NCBI RefSeq assembly: GCF_013416325.1
Contig: NZ_JACCGK010000003.1
Location: forward strand, 124,001 to 188,000
Length of the DNA stretch: 64,000 nucleotides
From: Vreelandella sedimenti
GTDB taxonomy: Bacteria; Pseudomonadota; Gammaproteobacteria; Pseudomonadales; Halomonadaceae
Reading direction: 5' to 3'
In this document: positions 19,294-27,293 of the stretch, piece after piece
How positions within the stretch are numbered: the first letter of the stretch is position 1
How the letters are laid out: every line of letters starts with the position of its first letter
Notes under the pieces: model-generated
What the model saw: only the letters and a program-made list of their open reading frames with translations
Database searches by the model: none
What the model was told of the DNA's origin: nothing
Translations under genes and position numbers: made by a program

Positions 19294-20353
19294 AAGGGGG
19301 TTCCTTATGTTTGCCGTGCTGGCCTAGGCTGCCCACTTCGCGGGAGCCCTCTGGGAGTGTGATTTCGCCCTTTGCCAGTCGATCGCGGAGATAGCGGAAG
19401 GTTTGGATCGTTTGGGCGTAGAGGTGATCACCCGCTTTAAGCGGTGCGTAATGGGCTTTGCCGTGGCGCTGGACTAATTCAGGCCGCGGCGCGACCTCAG
19501 TATGATAATCGCAGGCGAAAAATAGCGGGAAGGAGTAGCGCTCCTGTTTCACTTTGCGCACACGGTGAGAGGTCGCCACAAACTCGCCGTTACTCCAGAT
19601 TTCCAACATATCGCCAATATTCACCACCAAGGCATCGTCTTGATACGGCACATCAATCCATTCGCCCGCACCGTTCATGACTTCAAGCCCAGGCGCGGTG
19701 GGTAGCAGCAGGGTAAAGCACTCGTAGTCAGTATGCGCGCCAATGCCTTGGGCGTCTTCGGCGTCAGGATTGTAAGGGTAGTGAATAAGGCGCAGCTGGC
19801 TGGGTGGTTTGTTGACGTGGCGCAGTAGCTGCTGTTCTTCAAGCCCTAAGGCCAGAGCAAAGCCGCCCATCAGCGAGCGACCCACCTGATAAGCCGCCTC
19901 ATAATAAGCGGCCACCGGTGCGCGGAAACCGTCAAGGTCTGGCCAGGGATTGGGGCCGAGCAAAGGCGTTCCGGCTAATACTTCAGGGTCGCTTTCGGGA
20001 AGCTCAAAAGCGAGATCAAAAGCCTCTTTCATATCAGGCTTGTTAGGGTCTGGTGACTCTTCACCGGGAGGGACATAGCCCCGATGATGGTGGTAAAGGC
20101 CAATATAGCGCTCCATTTTGGCTGCTTCAGGTTGAGCAAAGAAGCGCTTGGCTTGGCAAATCAACCCTTCGCGCAAGGAGTGATCAATTCCGTGCCCCAC
20201 CATTTGAAAGAAACCTACTTCCCTTGCGGCGCGGCCAAGGGAATCGGCGACGGCTTGACGCGCGGGGGTATCGCCATGGAGTAGGTCGTTAATGTCGATG
20301 ACGGGAATGGACTGGAAATCAGCCAAGCGCTGATCGTTAGGAAGCTGACTCAT
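19283..20353 (-). CDS. 2-oxoglutarate/Fe(II)-dependent oxygenase, isopenicillin N synthase-like
   Basis: A 356-residue oxygenase with the DIOX_N region (about 16-120) and the jelly-roll 2OG-FeII domain. The iron triad is His207, Asp209 (GIGAHTDYECF) and His263 (ATSHRV); Arg272 and Ser274 (RYS) would bind 2-oxoglutarate. GIGAHTDY also occurs in the ethylene-forming enzyme, which releases guanidine from arginine. The start overlaps the carboxylase stop by 4 bases (ATGA), and the stop overlaps the next gene by 11. An attractive inference is that it hydroxylates the carbon next to a guanidino group so that free guanidine is released for the carboxylase. Substrate specificity is not visible in sequence. 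Confidence 0.9.
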   Translation of the reverse strand: MSQLPNDQRLADFQSIPVIDINDLLHGDTPARQAVADSLGRAAREVGFFQMVGHGIDHSLREGLICQAKRFFAQPEAAKMERYIGLYHHHRGYVPPGEESPDPNKPDMKEAFDLAFELPESDPEVLAGTPLLGPNPWPDLDGFRAPVAAYYEAAYQVGRSLMGGFALALGLEEQQLLRHVNKPPSQLRLIHYPYNPDAEDAQGIGAHTDYECFTLLLPTAPGLEVMNGAGEWIDVPYQDDALVVNIGDMLEIWSNGEFVATSHRVRKVKQERYSFPLFFACDYHTEVAPRPELVQRHGKAHYAPLKAGDHLYAQTIQTFRYLRDRLAKGEITLPEGSREVGSLGQHGKHKEPPYER

Positions 20354-23300
20354 GCGCCCGTCTCCTCTTTACTGGTGAGCACTACAAGCGGTTGCCCAGG
20401 CCCAATAGACGCCCCTTCGCTTATGGGAAGCCGGGAAACGCAACCCGCGCAGTGAGCAGTTACTTCTACCTCCATTTTCATGGATTCGACTAACGCTACT
20501 GCTTGACCGGCGCTAACCTGCTCGCCTTCTTGTACCAGCAGTTTCCATAGGCTGCCGGTTACCGGGCTTTCAATACCCACTTCGCCGTCGGCCAAGGTTT
20601 CGATTTCAGGGCTAGCCGGTACTTGATCTTCAAAGGTGAACTGACCATTAGAACGCCAGGCGGCCATCTCTGCCTGGAAGGCAGCTTCGCGCTTGGTACG
20701 GAAGGTTTCGATGGCGTCGGCGTTTTCGTCGATGTCAGCTTGGTAGTCCGCCAAACGGAAGTGTGCCGTTTCGGTGGACAGCTCAAAACGACCATGGGGG
20801 AAGTCGCGGCGAATTTGCTCAAGCTCGTCGTGGCTGACTTCATAAAAGCGCAGCTGATCAAAAAAGCGCAGCAGCCAGGGGTTTTCGAAGTGTTGGGTGG
20901 TGCGGTAGCGGTTCCACATTTGTAGCGTGCGACCGACAAACTGGTAGCCACCGGGGCCTTCCATGCCGTATACGCACAAATAGGCACCGCCGATGCCCAC
21001 AGAGTTTTCTGCCGTCCAGGTGCGGGCGGGGTTGTATTTGGTGGTCACCAAGCGCTGGCGCGGATCCAGCGGTGTGGCGACGGGGGCGCCTAGATAAACG
21101 TCGCCAAGACCCATTACCAGGTAGCGGGCATCGAAAACGATATCGCGCACTTGTTGTTCGCTCTCCAGTGCATTGATGCGGCGAATAAAGTCGAGGTTGC
21201 TGGGGCACCAGGGTGCATCTGGGCGCACGCTGCGCTGGTATTTGTCGATGGCTTCGTGGCAAGCAGGATCGTCCCAGGAGAGCGGTAGATGCACCACCCG
21301 CGACTCAACCTCTAGCGACTCTATGTCGACTAGCGCCTGCTCGGCTTTGAGCAAGTGCTCGAGCAACTCATCAAGGCTAAGTTCTAGCGGTTCATAGTGA
21401 ACTTGTAGCGAACGAATGCCGGGGGTTAGCTCCCGTAGGCCGGGCAGCGAGTGTTCCTGTAACCACAGCATCCAAGCGTGTACGCGAAAGCGCAGCGCGA
21501 TATCCAACTCCATCGCACCAAATTCTATCAGCAGGAAATCGTCCCCGGCGCGGCGGTAAACGATGCGCTCACCGGCTTGCTGAGTAGGGACGTCGCGCAG
21601 GATCGGGGTGTCGCGTTCTGGCTGAATATCGTCAACAGGCGGCGCTGTAAGGTTCTCTAACTGGGCGCGCTGGCGCGCTTCCAGGCTGCGGGCGGTGGCG
21701 AGGCTAACCGCCACAAAGCGCACCTTATCGCCAGCGGCGAGCTGTCCTAGCTTCCAGCGTTCGGCACGCACCACGGTGGCCGGGCAGACAAAACCGCCTA
21801 AAGAGGGGCCGTCGGGGCCAAGAATCACCGGCATATCGCCAGTAAAGTCGATAGTGCCAAAGGCGTAGGCGTTATCGTGGATATTGGAGGGGTGTAACCC
21901 CGCTTCGCCGCCATCGGCTCGGGCCCACTCGGGGCGCGGGCCAATCAGCCTTATGCCGGTGCGGCTGGAGTTGTAGTGGACTTCCCACTCGTGGTCGAAG
22001 AAGCACTGGATGTCGTCATCGGTAAAAAAGTCCGGCGCGCCGTGGGGGCCGTAAAGCACGGCCACTTGCCAGGTCTTGCCGCTGTTTTGATGGCCGAAGG
22101 TAGGTATTAACGCCTCATCCAAATGCGCCTGGGAGGTGGCGGCAAGCGAGGGTAAATCGAGCATATCGCCGCTGCGCAGCGCTCGGCCGCCGTGGCCGCC
22201 GAACTGCCCGAGGGTGAAGGTGCTGCGTGAGCCTAAATAGCGTGGGCATTCGATACCGCCACGCACTAGTAAGTAGGCCCGCGCGCCCGCAGCGACCTTG
22301 CCCAAGCTAAGCGTTGCTCCAGCGGGAATATCAGTTACCTGCCAAAAAGCAACTGTTTCGTCATCGAGCGTTGCAGGGAGCTCGGCACCCGTCAGCACGA
22401 TTTGTGTGGCGCGGTGAAAACGCAGCGTCGGGCCGGTCAGGGTGATTTCAAGCCCGGCGGCATCGGCGGGGTTATCGAGCAGGCGATTGCCGAGGCGAAA
22501 CGACCAGTCATCAAAGGGCCCGGAAGGCGGCACGCCCACATCCCAGTGGCCCTGGCGGCCGGGGTGGTCTTGAATCGTTGTCACTGTGCCGGGGGCGATC
22601 ACTTCAATGGTGGGCGGCGCCCACTCCAGGGTGGTTAGCCAGTGGGTGTCCAGGTCGGCGTCACGAAAACGGTCTGCGCGCAGCGCATGGGCAAGCCAGG
22701 CGCGGTTAGTGGTAATGCCGTAAACGCTGGCGTTATCCAGCGTGTCTGCTAACTGTTCGATAGCTGCGGCTCGGCTGTCTGCGTGAACAATCACTTTGGC
22801 TAGCATGGGGTCAAACAGTGCCGATATTTCTAGCCCAGCTTCAATGGCGTGGTCGATGCGCAGACCGTCAGCCTTGGGGAAATCGACTTCTGTCAGCAAG
22901 CCTGCGCTGGGGCGGAAGTCGTGGGTGGGATCTTCGGCGTAGAGGCGCGCCTGTACGGCATGGCCGCGTGGGGCGAGGTCGTTGGTGAGCGTCTCAAGGG
23001 CGGGCAGTTCGCCTGCCCCGAGGCGTACCATCCACTCAACGATATCAACGCCGTAGACTAGTTCGGTGACGCCGTGCTCGACCTGGAGTCGGGTATTGAC
23101 CTCTAAAAAGTAGAACGCTTCCCGCTCAGCATCGTAAATAAACTCGACGGTTCCTGCGCTACGGTAGTTGACCGCCTTGCCCAGTTGAACCGCCGTGGCG
23201 TGCAGCGCCTGGCGAACGGGTTCGGGCAGGTTGGGGGCCGGACACTCTTCAAGCACTTTTTGGTGGCGGCGCTGGGTAGAGCAGTCGCGTTCACCGAGGG

Positions 23301-23979
23301 CGATCACGCTGCCTTGGCCATCGCCAAATAGCTGAACTTCCAGGTGCCGGGCGCGGGCGATATAGGCTTCCAGAAACACGCCGCCGTCGCCAAAGTTGCG
23401 CTCACCTAGGCCTTTCACTGAGTCAAAGGCGCGTTCAAGCTCGGCGGGGGTTTGGCATACCTGCATACCGATACCGCCACCTCCGGCGGTGGATTTGAGC
23501 ATTACCGGGTAGCCAATTTGCTCGGCGCTGGTGAGTGCCTCGTTAACGCTTTCGAGAAGTTTTGAGCCGGGCACCAGGGGCACACCGGCGTTTTTGGCCA
23601 GGGCGCGGGCCTGGTGTTTTAGGCCAAACTGTTCAATTTGCTCGGCGGTGGGGCCTAGAAAGGTCAGCCCTGCTGCGTCGCAGGCTTCGATAAAGCGGGT
23701 GTTCTCTGACAGAAAGCCGTAGCCAGGGTGAACGGCTTGTGCACCGCTTTTTTTGGCAATGGTGATCAGCTTGTCGATATTAAGGTAGGTATCGCTGGCC
23801 GAGCCTTCGCCCAGGGCATAGTTCTCATCAGCCTGATGAACGTAGGGCGCGTCCCGGTCGGCGTCGGCGTAAACCACCACGCTGCCGATATTGAGTGTTT
23901 TGAGAGTACGTAAAATACGTGCGGCAATGGCACCGCGATTGGCAATCAGTACTTTGCTAAACGTTTTATTGATGGACAT
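20350..23979 (-). CDS. Guanidine carboxylase (urea carboxylase family, biotin-dependent)
   Basis: A 1209-residue multidomain carboxylase: biotin carboxylase (about 8-455, with the ATP-grasp loop TAGGGGIGM and EVNTRLQVEHGVTE), KipA/AHS2 carboxyltransferase half (about 460-780), KipI/AHS1 half (about 800-1010), and a C-terminal biotinyl domain with VESMKME (biotin Lys1168). It would carboxylate guanidine to carboxyguanidine. Asp711 in TIDFTGDMP stands where urea carboxylases have Asn (NFTGD), consistent with guanidine preference. A class II guanidine riboswitch lies directly upstream. ATG 23979 was preferred over a TTG at 24024, which would begin inside the riboswitch and lacks a spaced ribosome site. 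The stop overlaps the oxygenase start by 4 bases. Confidence 0.92.
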   Translation of the reverse strand: MSINKTFSKVLIANRGAIAARILRTLKTLNIGSVVVYADADRDAPYVHQADENYALGEGSASDTYLNIDKLITIAKKSGAQAVHPGYGFLSENTRFIEACDAAGLTFLGPTAEQIEQFGLKHQARALAKNAGVPLVPGSKLLESVNEALTSAEQIGYPVMLKSTAGGGGIGMQVCQTPAELERAFDSVKGLGERNFGDGGVFLEAYIARARHLEVQLFGDGQGSVIALGERDCSTQRRHQKVLEECPAPNLPEPVRQALHATAVQLGKAVNYRSAGTVEFIYDAEREAFYFLEVNTRLQVEHGVTELVYGVDIVEWMVRLGAGELPALETLTNDLAPRGHAVQARLYAEDPTHDFRPSAGLLTEVDFPKADGLRIDHAIEAGLEISALFDPMLAKVIVHADSRAAAIEQLADTLDNASVYGITTNRAWLAHALRADRFRDADLDTHWLTTLEWAPPTIEVIAPGTVTTIQDHPGRQGHWDVGVPPSGPFDDWSFRLGNRLLDNPADAAGLEITLTGPTLRFHRATQIVLTGAELPATLDDETVAFWQVTDIPAGATLSLGKVAAGARAYLLVRGGIECPRYLGSRSTFTLGQFGGHGGRALRSGDMLDLPSLAATSQAHLDEALIPTFGHQNSGKTWQVAVLYGPHGAPDFFTDDDIQCFFDHEWEVHYNSSRTGIRLIGPRPEWARADGGEAGLHPSNIHDNAYAFGTIDFTGDMPVILGPDGPSLGGFVCPATVVRAERWKLGQLAAGDKVRFVAVSLATARSLEARQRAQLENLTAPPVDDIQPERDTPILRDVPTQQAGERIVYRRAGDDFLLIEFGAMELDIALRFRVHAWMLWLQEHSLPGLRELTPGIRSLQVHYEPLELSLDELLEHLLKAEQALVDIESLEVESRVVHLPLSWDDPACHEAIDKYQRSVRPDAPWCPSNLDFIRRINALESEQQVRDIVFDARYLVMGLGDVYLGAPVATPLDPRQRLVTTKYNPARTWTAENSVGIGGAYLCVYGMEGPGGYQFVGRTLQMWNRYRTTQHFENPWLLRFFDQLRFYEVSHDELEQIRRDFPHGRFELSTETAHFRLADYQADIDENADAIETFRTKREAAFQAEMAAWRSNGQFTFEDQVPASPEIETLADGEVGIESPVTGSLWKLLVQEGEQVSAGQAVALVESMKMEVEVTAHCAGCVSRLPISEGASIGPGQPLVVLTSKEETGA

Positions 23980-23998
23980 GGCACTGCCTGCAAACAAA

Positions 23999-24047
23999 GG
24001 CGGGTCGTCCCGCAGAAGAGTCAACCTCTTGGGGTCGTCCCCAGAGA
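23999..24047 (-). ncRNA. Guanidine-II (mini-ykkC) riboswitch
   Basis: The minus strand shows two hairpins with identical ACGA tetraloops closed by G-C pairs. The first is GGGG-ACGA-CCCC (24042-24031), extended by CTCT/AGAG; the second is GCGGG-ACGA-CCCGC (24013-24000). Tandem GGG-ACGR-CCC stem-loops joined by a short linker define the guanidine-II class. The linker contains AAGAG-gttga-CTCTT, which could form an alternative hairpin competing with the base of stem 1. The second hairpin ends about 20 bases before ATG 23979, fitting control of translation initiation of the carboxylase. Confidence 0.88.
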
Positions 24048-24065
24048 TTTAGTGCTGTGGCCCAT

Positions 24066-24203
24066 TCAGGAGAGACGCGAAAACGCTGTGAACCCATCCA
24101 TGGGCGCTCGGCTTTTTCATCTGACCGCCATGGATGGCGGGAATGCCGGAATTGCATGGAGCTCTTTCCGGCCCTGAAAAAGACGTTTCGCTTACTCTCC
24201 TGA
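24066..24203. repeat. Structured dispersed repeat, copy A
   Basis: Outer arms TCAGGAGAG (24066-24074) and CTCTCCTGA (24195-24203) pair, followed by further pairing of GCGAAA with TTTCGC. An inner stem CTTTTTCA/TGAAAAAG encloses the shared core CTGACCGCCATGGATGGCGG (24121-24140) and an ATGCCGGAA...TTTCCGGC hairpin. A further hairpin CCCAT-cc-ATGGG lies in the left part. It occupies the gap between the UAAP2-type gene and the class II riboswitch, within the guanidine locus. Related copies are at 32553-32688 and 63182-63336. Confidence 0.85.
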
Positions 24204-24226
24204 CTTGATCAGCGCCTATTCTCATG

Positions 24227-24865
24227 TCAGTCCCAAACCAACAGCTCAATAGGCGTTGGGTTGTAGTCGTTGCAGGGGTTATTGAGCTGGGGGCAGTTGG
24301 AGACCAACACGATCACATCCATCTCGGCGACCATCTCAACGTATTTACCCGGTGCGGAGATGCCGTCCTCAAAGGTTAGCCCACCGTCGGCGGTGACCGG
24401 CACATTCATAAAGAAGTTGATGTTGTGGGTGATATCGCGCTTGGTAAGCCCAAACTCTGGATAGTTGGCGATGGCGTGCATCCAGTTATCCCGGCAGGAG
24501 TGCATATAGCGCTTTTCCAGGTCGTAGCGCACGGTGTTGCTTTCGCTGGCGCAGGCGCCGCCCAGGGTATCGTGACGGCCGCAGGTGTCAGCGGTAATCG
24601 TCAGCATAGTGCGGCCTTCGCTGGAGATCAGCGGGGAGCCTGCGGTGAGGTAAACCGCGCCTTGTTCGCGTACCGTATCCATGGCGCTGTAGCGCTCGCT
24701 GGTATCGTCAGCGCTGAAGAACAGCGTATCTGCGGCCTGATTGCCTTCTAAATCGAGAATACGCAGGGTTTGGCCGCGTTTAACGATGCCTATGTAGTGG
24801 TCGCCTGCGTTTACAGTGGTGCGGCTTAAGGCATTTTCGGGGCGTAAAGTGCTTTCAATAATCAT
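24227..24865 (-). CDS. Carboxyguanidine deiminase subunit (urea carboxylase-associated protein, DUF1989)
   Basis: A 212-residue DUF1989-family protein, formerly annotated as urea carboxylase-associated protein. Pairs of such proteins have been shown to form carboxyguanidine deiminase (CgdAB), converting carboxyguanidine to allophanate and ammonia. It keeps the family's metal-ligand-like Cys and His in [17 protein letters not shown], and the [11 protein letters not shown] and [11 protein letters not shown] segments, so it is probably the metal-bearing subunit. The start follows a GGGGGA ribosome site; it lies 15 bases after the partner gene. I do not assign CgdA or CgdB. Confidence 0.9.
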   Translation of the reverse strand: MIIESTLRPENALSRTTVNAGDHYIGIVKRGQTLRILDLEGNQAADTLFFSADDTSERYSAMDTVREQGAVYLTAGSPLISSEGRTMLTITADTCGRHDTLGGACASESNTVRYDLEKRYMHSCRDNWMHAIANYPEFGLTKRDITHNINFFMNVPVTADGGLTFEDGISAPGKYVEMVAEMDVIVLVSNCPQLNNPCNDYNPTPIELLVWD

Positions 24866-24880
24866 GGTGTTCGTTCCCCC

Positions 24881-25603
24881 TTATAGGCCGAGGTGGTAAA
24901 GACGGTTATTGGCGAAGCCGCGGGCATTTTCGGGCCGCGAGCGGTAGCAAGGGTCGTCTTCGGTGGTCGGCTCGGCGGTGCCGAGGGCGATGTCCACGCC
25001 TCGACGGGGGTACTCCGTGCTGAGGTCGAGTGGGTGGGGGCAGGTGTGCAGCAGCACGAGTGTGTCCATCTCAAAGCGCAGTGTGACGCTTTGGCAGGGC
25101 TGGCAGTGGCCAGAGATATAGCGCAGCCTGCCCTCGTCATCGCTTTCTACCCGGGAGAAAAGATTTAGATTGGCGGCCATGTCCCTGCGGCCCAGGCCGT
25201 ACTTGGCCAATTCCACTAAAAAGGCATCGAAGCCAGTGAGCGTCCAGTCGTTATGGGCCTGTTGATAACTGACCGGCTGCCAGCCTTTCTGCAGCAGATG
25301 GTGGGGCATTAAATTGCCGCCCACGCTATCGTGCCAGCCCAGATCATCATGGGTGATGGAGGCAAAAATACGCCCCATATCCGAGTAGAGGCAGTGGCCC
25401 TGGGTGAGTTTAAAGGTGTGTTGACACTTCAGGGTGTCGGGTAGGTTTAAGCGCTCCAGCAGGTTTTCGGGGTTGTAGCATAAAAGCCCTACGTTGCTGT
25501 CGGCTTCCTGCGCCGTCAAGGTCAAGGTGGTGCCGCGGCGCAGGCGCAGCGACCAGTGGTGCCCGCCAGGTAAATGAGTGGTGTATCGCGCTTCGTTGAT
25601 CAT
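24881..25603 (-). CDS. Carboxyguanidine deiminase partner subunit (urea carboxylase-associated protein, DUF1989)
   Basis: A 240-residue paralogue of the adjacent 212-residue protein and presumably its partner in carboxyguanidine deiminase. The segment aligned to the partner's CGRHD...GGAC reads LGWHDSVGGNL, so the cysteines are missing while the His-Asp pair remains; NLNLFSRV and HTCPHPLDL correspond to the later motifs. The start overlaps the ABC ATPase stop by 4 bases (ATGA), coupling uptake and breakdown. Confidence 0.9.
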   Translation of the reverse strand: MINEARYTTHLPGGHHWSLRLRRGTTLTLTAQEADSNVGLLCYNPENLLERLNLPDTLKCQHTFKLTQGHCLYSDMGRIFASITHDDLGWHDSVGGNLMPHHLLQKGWQPVSYQQAHNDWTLTGFDAFLVELAKYGLGRRDMAANLNLFSRVESDDEGRLRYISGHCQPCQSVTLRFEMDTLVLLHTCPHPLDLSTEYPRRGVDIALGTAEPTTEDDPCYRSRPENARGFANNRLYHLGL

Positions 25604-26394
25604 AGCAGCGTCTCCTGGGTGTGAGTTTTCAGACCGCCCTGGTAAAGCGCTTCTTGCAAGTCTGTTGAGGGGCGGTCTCTCGAAATAGGAAGGTCGTAAG
25701 TAATTGTGGCGCCATATGCCTCCGGCGCCTGTGGGTCTTGACGGGTTTTATCGAATACCCACAGCCGCGTGCCTAGCTCAAAGGCTTCTTTAAGGTCGTG
25801 GGTAATCATAAAGATCGTCAGGTGCTGCTCTTGCCACAGGCGGTTGATAAGCACATGCATATCCTGACGAATGCCTGGGTCAAGCGCGCCGAAAGGCTCA
25901 TCGAGCAGTAAAATGCGCGGCCGCATCATCAGCGCCTGGGCGATGGCCAAGCGTTGCTGCATACCACCGGAGAGCTCGTGAGGATACTTTCTGAGCGCAT
26001 GGCTAAGGCCGACTTCTTCAATGCGAGCACGAGCCTTTTCAATAGCGTGGCGCTTGTCTGAGCCAAAACTCTTGCCCAGCAGCTTGGCGCGGTGAAACTC
26101 ATCGGCAATCATTACGTTGCCCTGCACCGTGAGGTGAGGAAACACCGAGTACTTCTGGAACACCACTCCCCGGTCGGGGCCGGGCTCATTGGGGATGGGT
26201 TTTTCATCCAGCGTTAAGCTACCCCGCGAGGAGGCTTCAGTGCCCAGAAGCATTTTAAGAAAGGTGGTTTTACCGCATCCCGAGGCGCCCACTAAGGTGA
26301 CAAACTCCCCGGACTCAACGCTAAAATTAAGGTTTTCGAGCACAACGTGATTGCCGTAGTGCTTCTCTAATCGTTTGGCCGCGAGAAGGCTCAT
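25600..26394 (-). CDS. ABC transporter ATP-binding protein, probable guanidine uptake
   Basis: A 264-residue ATPase of the nitrate/sulfonate/taurine (SsuB/TauB) type. Walker A is GASGCGKTT, the signature is LSGGMQQRL, Walker B is ILLLDEPFGALD, and the switch His is in ITHDL. It energises the importer formed with the permease and binding protein just upstream. Both junctions are 4-base overlaps. Substrate is inferred from the upstream guanidine-I riboswitch and downstream enzymes; the protein family alone would suggest only a small organic or inorganic ion. Confidence 0.93.
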   Translation of the reverse strand: MSLLAAKRLEKHYGNHVVLENLNFSVESGEFVTLVGASGCGKTTFLKMLLGTEASSRGSLTLDEKPIPNEPGPDRGVVFQKYSVFPHLTVQGNVMIADEFHRAKLLGKSFGSDKRHAIEKARARIEEVGLSHALRKYPHELSGGMQQRLAIAQALMMRPRILLLDEPFGALDPGIRQDMHVLINRLWQEQHLTIFMITHDLKEAFELGTRLWVFDKTRQDPQAPEAYGATITYDLPISRDRPSTDLQEALYQGGLKTHTQETLL

Positions 26395-27218
26395 GAATTA
26401 TCTCCTTCGCCGGCGTGATACCAGGGGAATGCTAGCCGCGACACCCAGGCCAGCAGTTGGTCGAGCAGAAACGCCAGTAGGGTGATCCAGGCCACATAAG
26501 GCAAAATCACATCCATCGATAGATAACGACGTACCAGAAAAATGCGGTAGCCAAGCCCTTCCTGCGCCGCGATGGCTTCAGCGGCGATCAAAAAAAGCCA
26601 AGCAGTGCCCAACGCCAAACGGGTGGCGTTCAGTAGCCGAGGGGTAAGCTGTGGCAGCAGCACTCTTAACAGCACCTGCCAGGAGCTGGCGCCTAGGGTT
26701 TGTGCTTTGATCAACTGCTCATCGGGGAGCCGCAGGGCGTGGCCTTGAAGGTCACGAATAAGAAATGGCGTTACCCCAATCACAATCAGGGCAATTTTGG
26801 CGGCCTCACCGGTACCAAAGGCGATAAATAGAATCGGCAGTATCGCCATAGGAGGAATCAGCGAGGCGACAGTAACTAGTGGCGAAAGCTTGGCGCGCAC
26901 AACAGGCAAGCCGCCGTTTAGGATACCCACCACTAGACCAATCAATGCACTAATACCGACACCAATCACAATACGTTCCAGGCTTGCGAAAGTGTCTGTC
27001 CACAGCACAATCTCCCCCGTGCGAACGTTCTCGGCGGTGGCCAAGTGATAAAACGAGCTTGCCATGGTCGAAGGCGTGGGCAACAAACGGTCGTTAGGGT
27101 TTTCCGCCAGCCTTGCGTTGGAGAGGCTCATATAGAGCATAGCCAGTAGCAAAAAAGGCAGCAGGCCCAACAGCCAGCGGCCGCCCCGAGAGGGCGTTAA
27201 GTTAATTAATCGCTTCAT
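26391..27218 (-). CDS. ABC transporter permease, probable guanidine uptake
   Basis: A 275-residue inner-membrane permease of the SsuC/TauC/NrtB class with about six helices. The coupling-helix (EAA) region is KAQTLGASSWQVLLRVLLPQ (contact site for the ATPase). ATG 27218 was chosen; in-frame extension to a TTG at 27257 lacks a ribosome site and adds no conserved sequence, and a GTG at 27230 is also possible. It overlaps the ATPase gene by 4 bases and follows the binding-protein gene after about 75 bases. Confidence 0.92.
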   Translation of the reverse strand: MKRLINLTPSRGGRWLLGLLPFLLLAMLYMSLSNARLAENPNDRLLPTPSTMASSFYHLATAENVRTGEIVLWTDTFASLERIVIGVGISALIGLVVGILNGGLPVVRAKLSPLVTVASLIPPMAILPILFIAFGTGEAAKIALIVIGVTPFLIRDLQGHALRLPDEQLIKAQTLGASSWQVLLRVLLPQLTPRLLNATRLALGTAWLFLIAAEAIAAQEGLGYRIFLVRRYLSMDVILPYVAWITLLAFLLDQLLAWVSRLAFPWYHAGEGDNS

Positions 27219-27293
27219 GACGGTGTCCACGAAAGATGGGAGCAGAGGGAGTGGCAAGGGCCACTCCCGTCGCGCTAATGCAGGAGGGACCCG

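Noticed and set aside
23980-24024. Carboxylase start at TTG 24024
   Set aside because: Would place translation initiation between the riboswitch hairpins with no spaced ribosome site; the conserved N terminus begins just after ATG 23979.
24000-24046. ACGA hairpins as an ordinary intrinsic terminator
   Set aside because: Neither hairpin is followed by a U-tract, and the paired identical ACGA loops are diagnostic for guanidine-II RNA.
24066-24203. Repeat copies as insertion sequences or CRISPR units
   Set aside because: No transposase frame, no regular spacing, only three scattered copies, and internal pairing rather than repeat-spacer structure.
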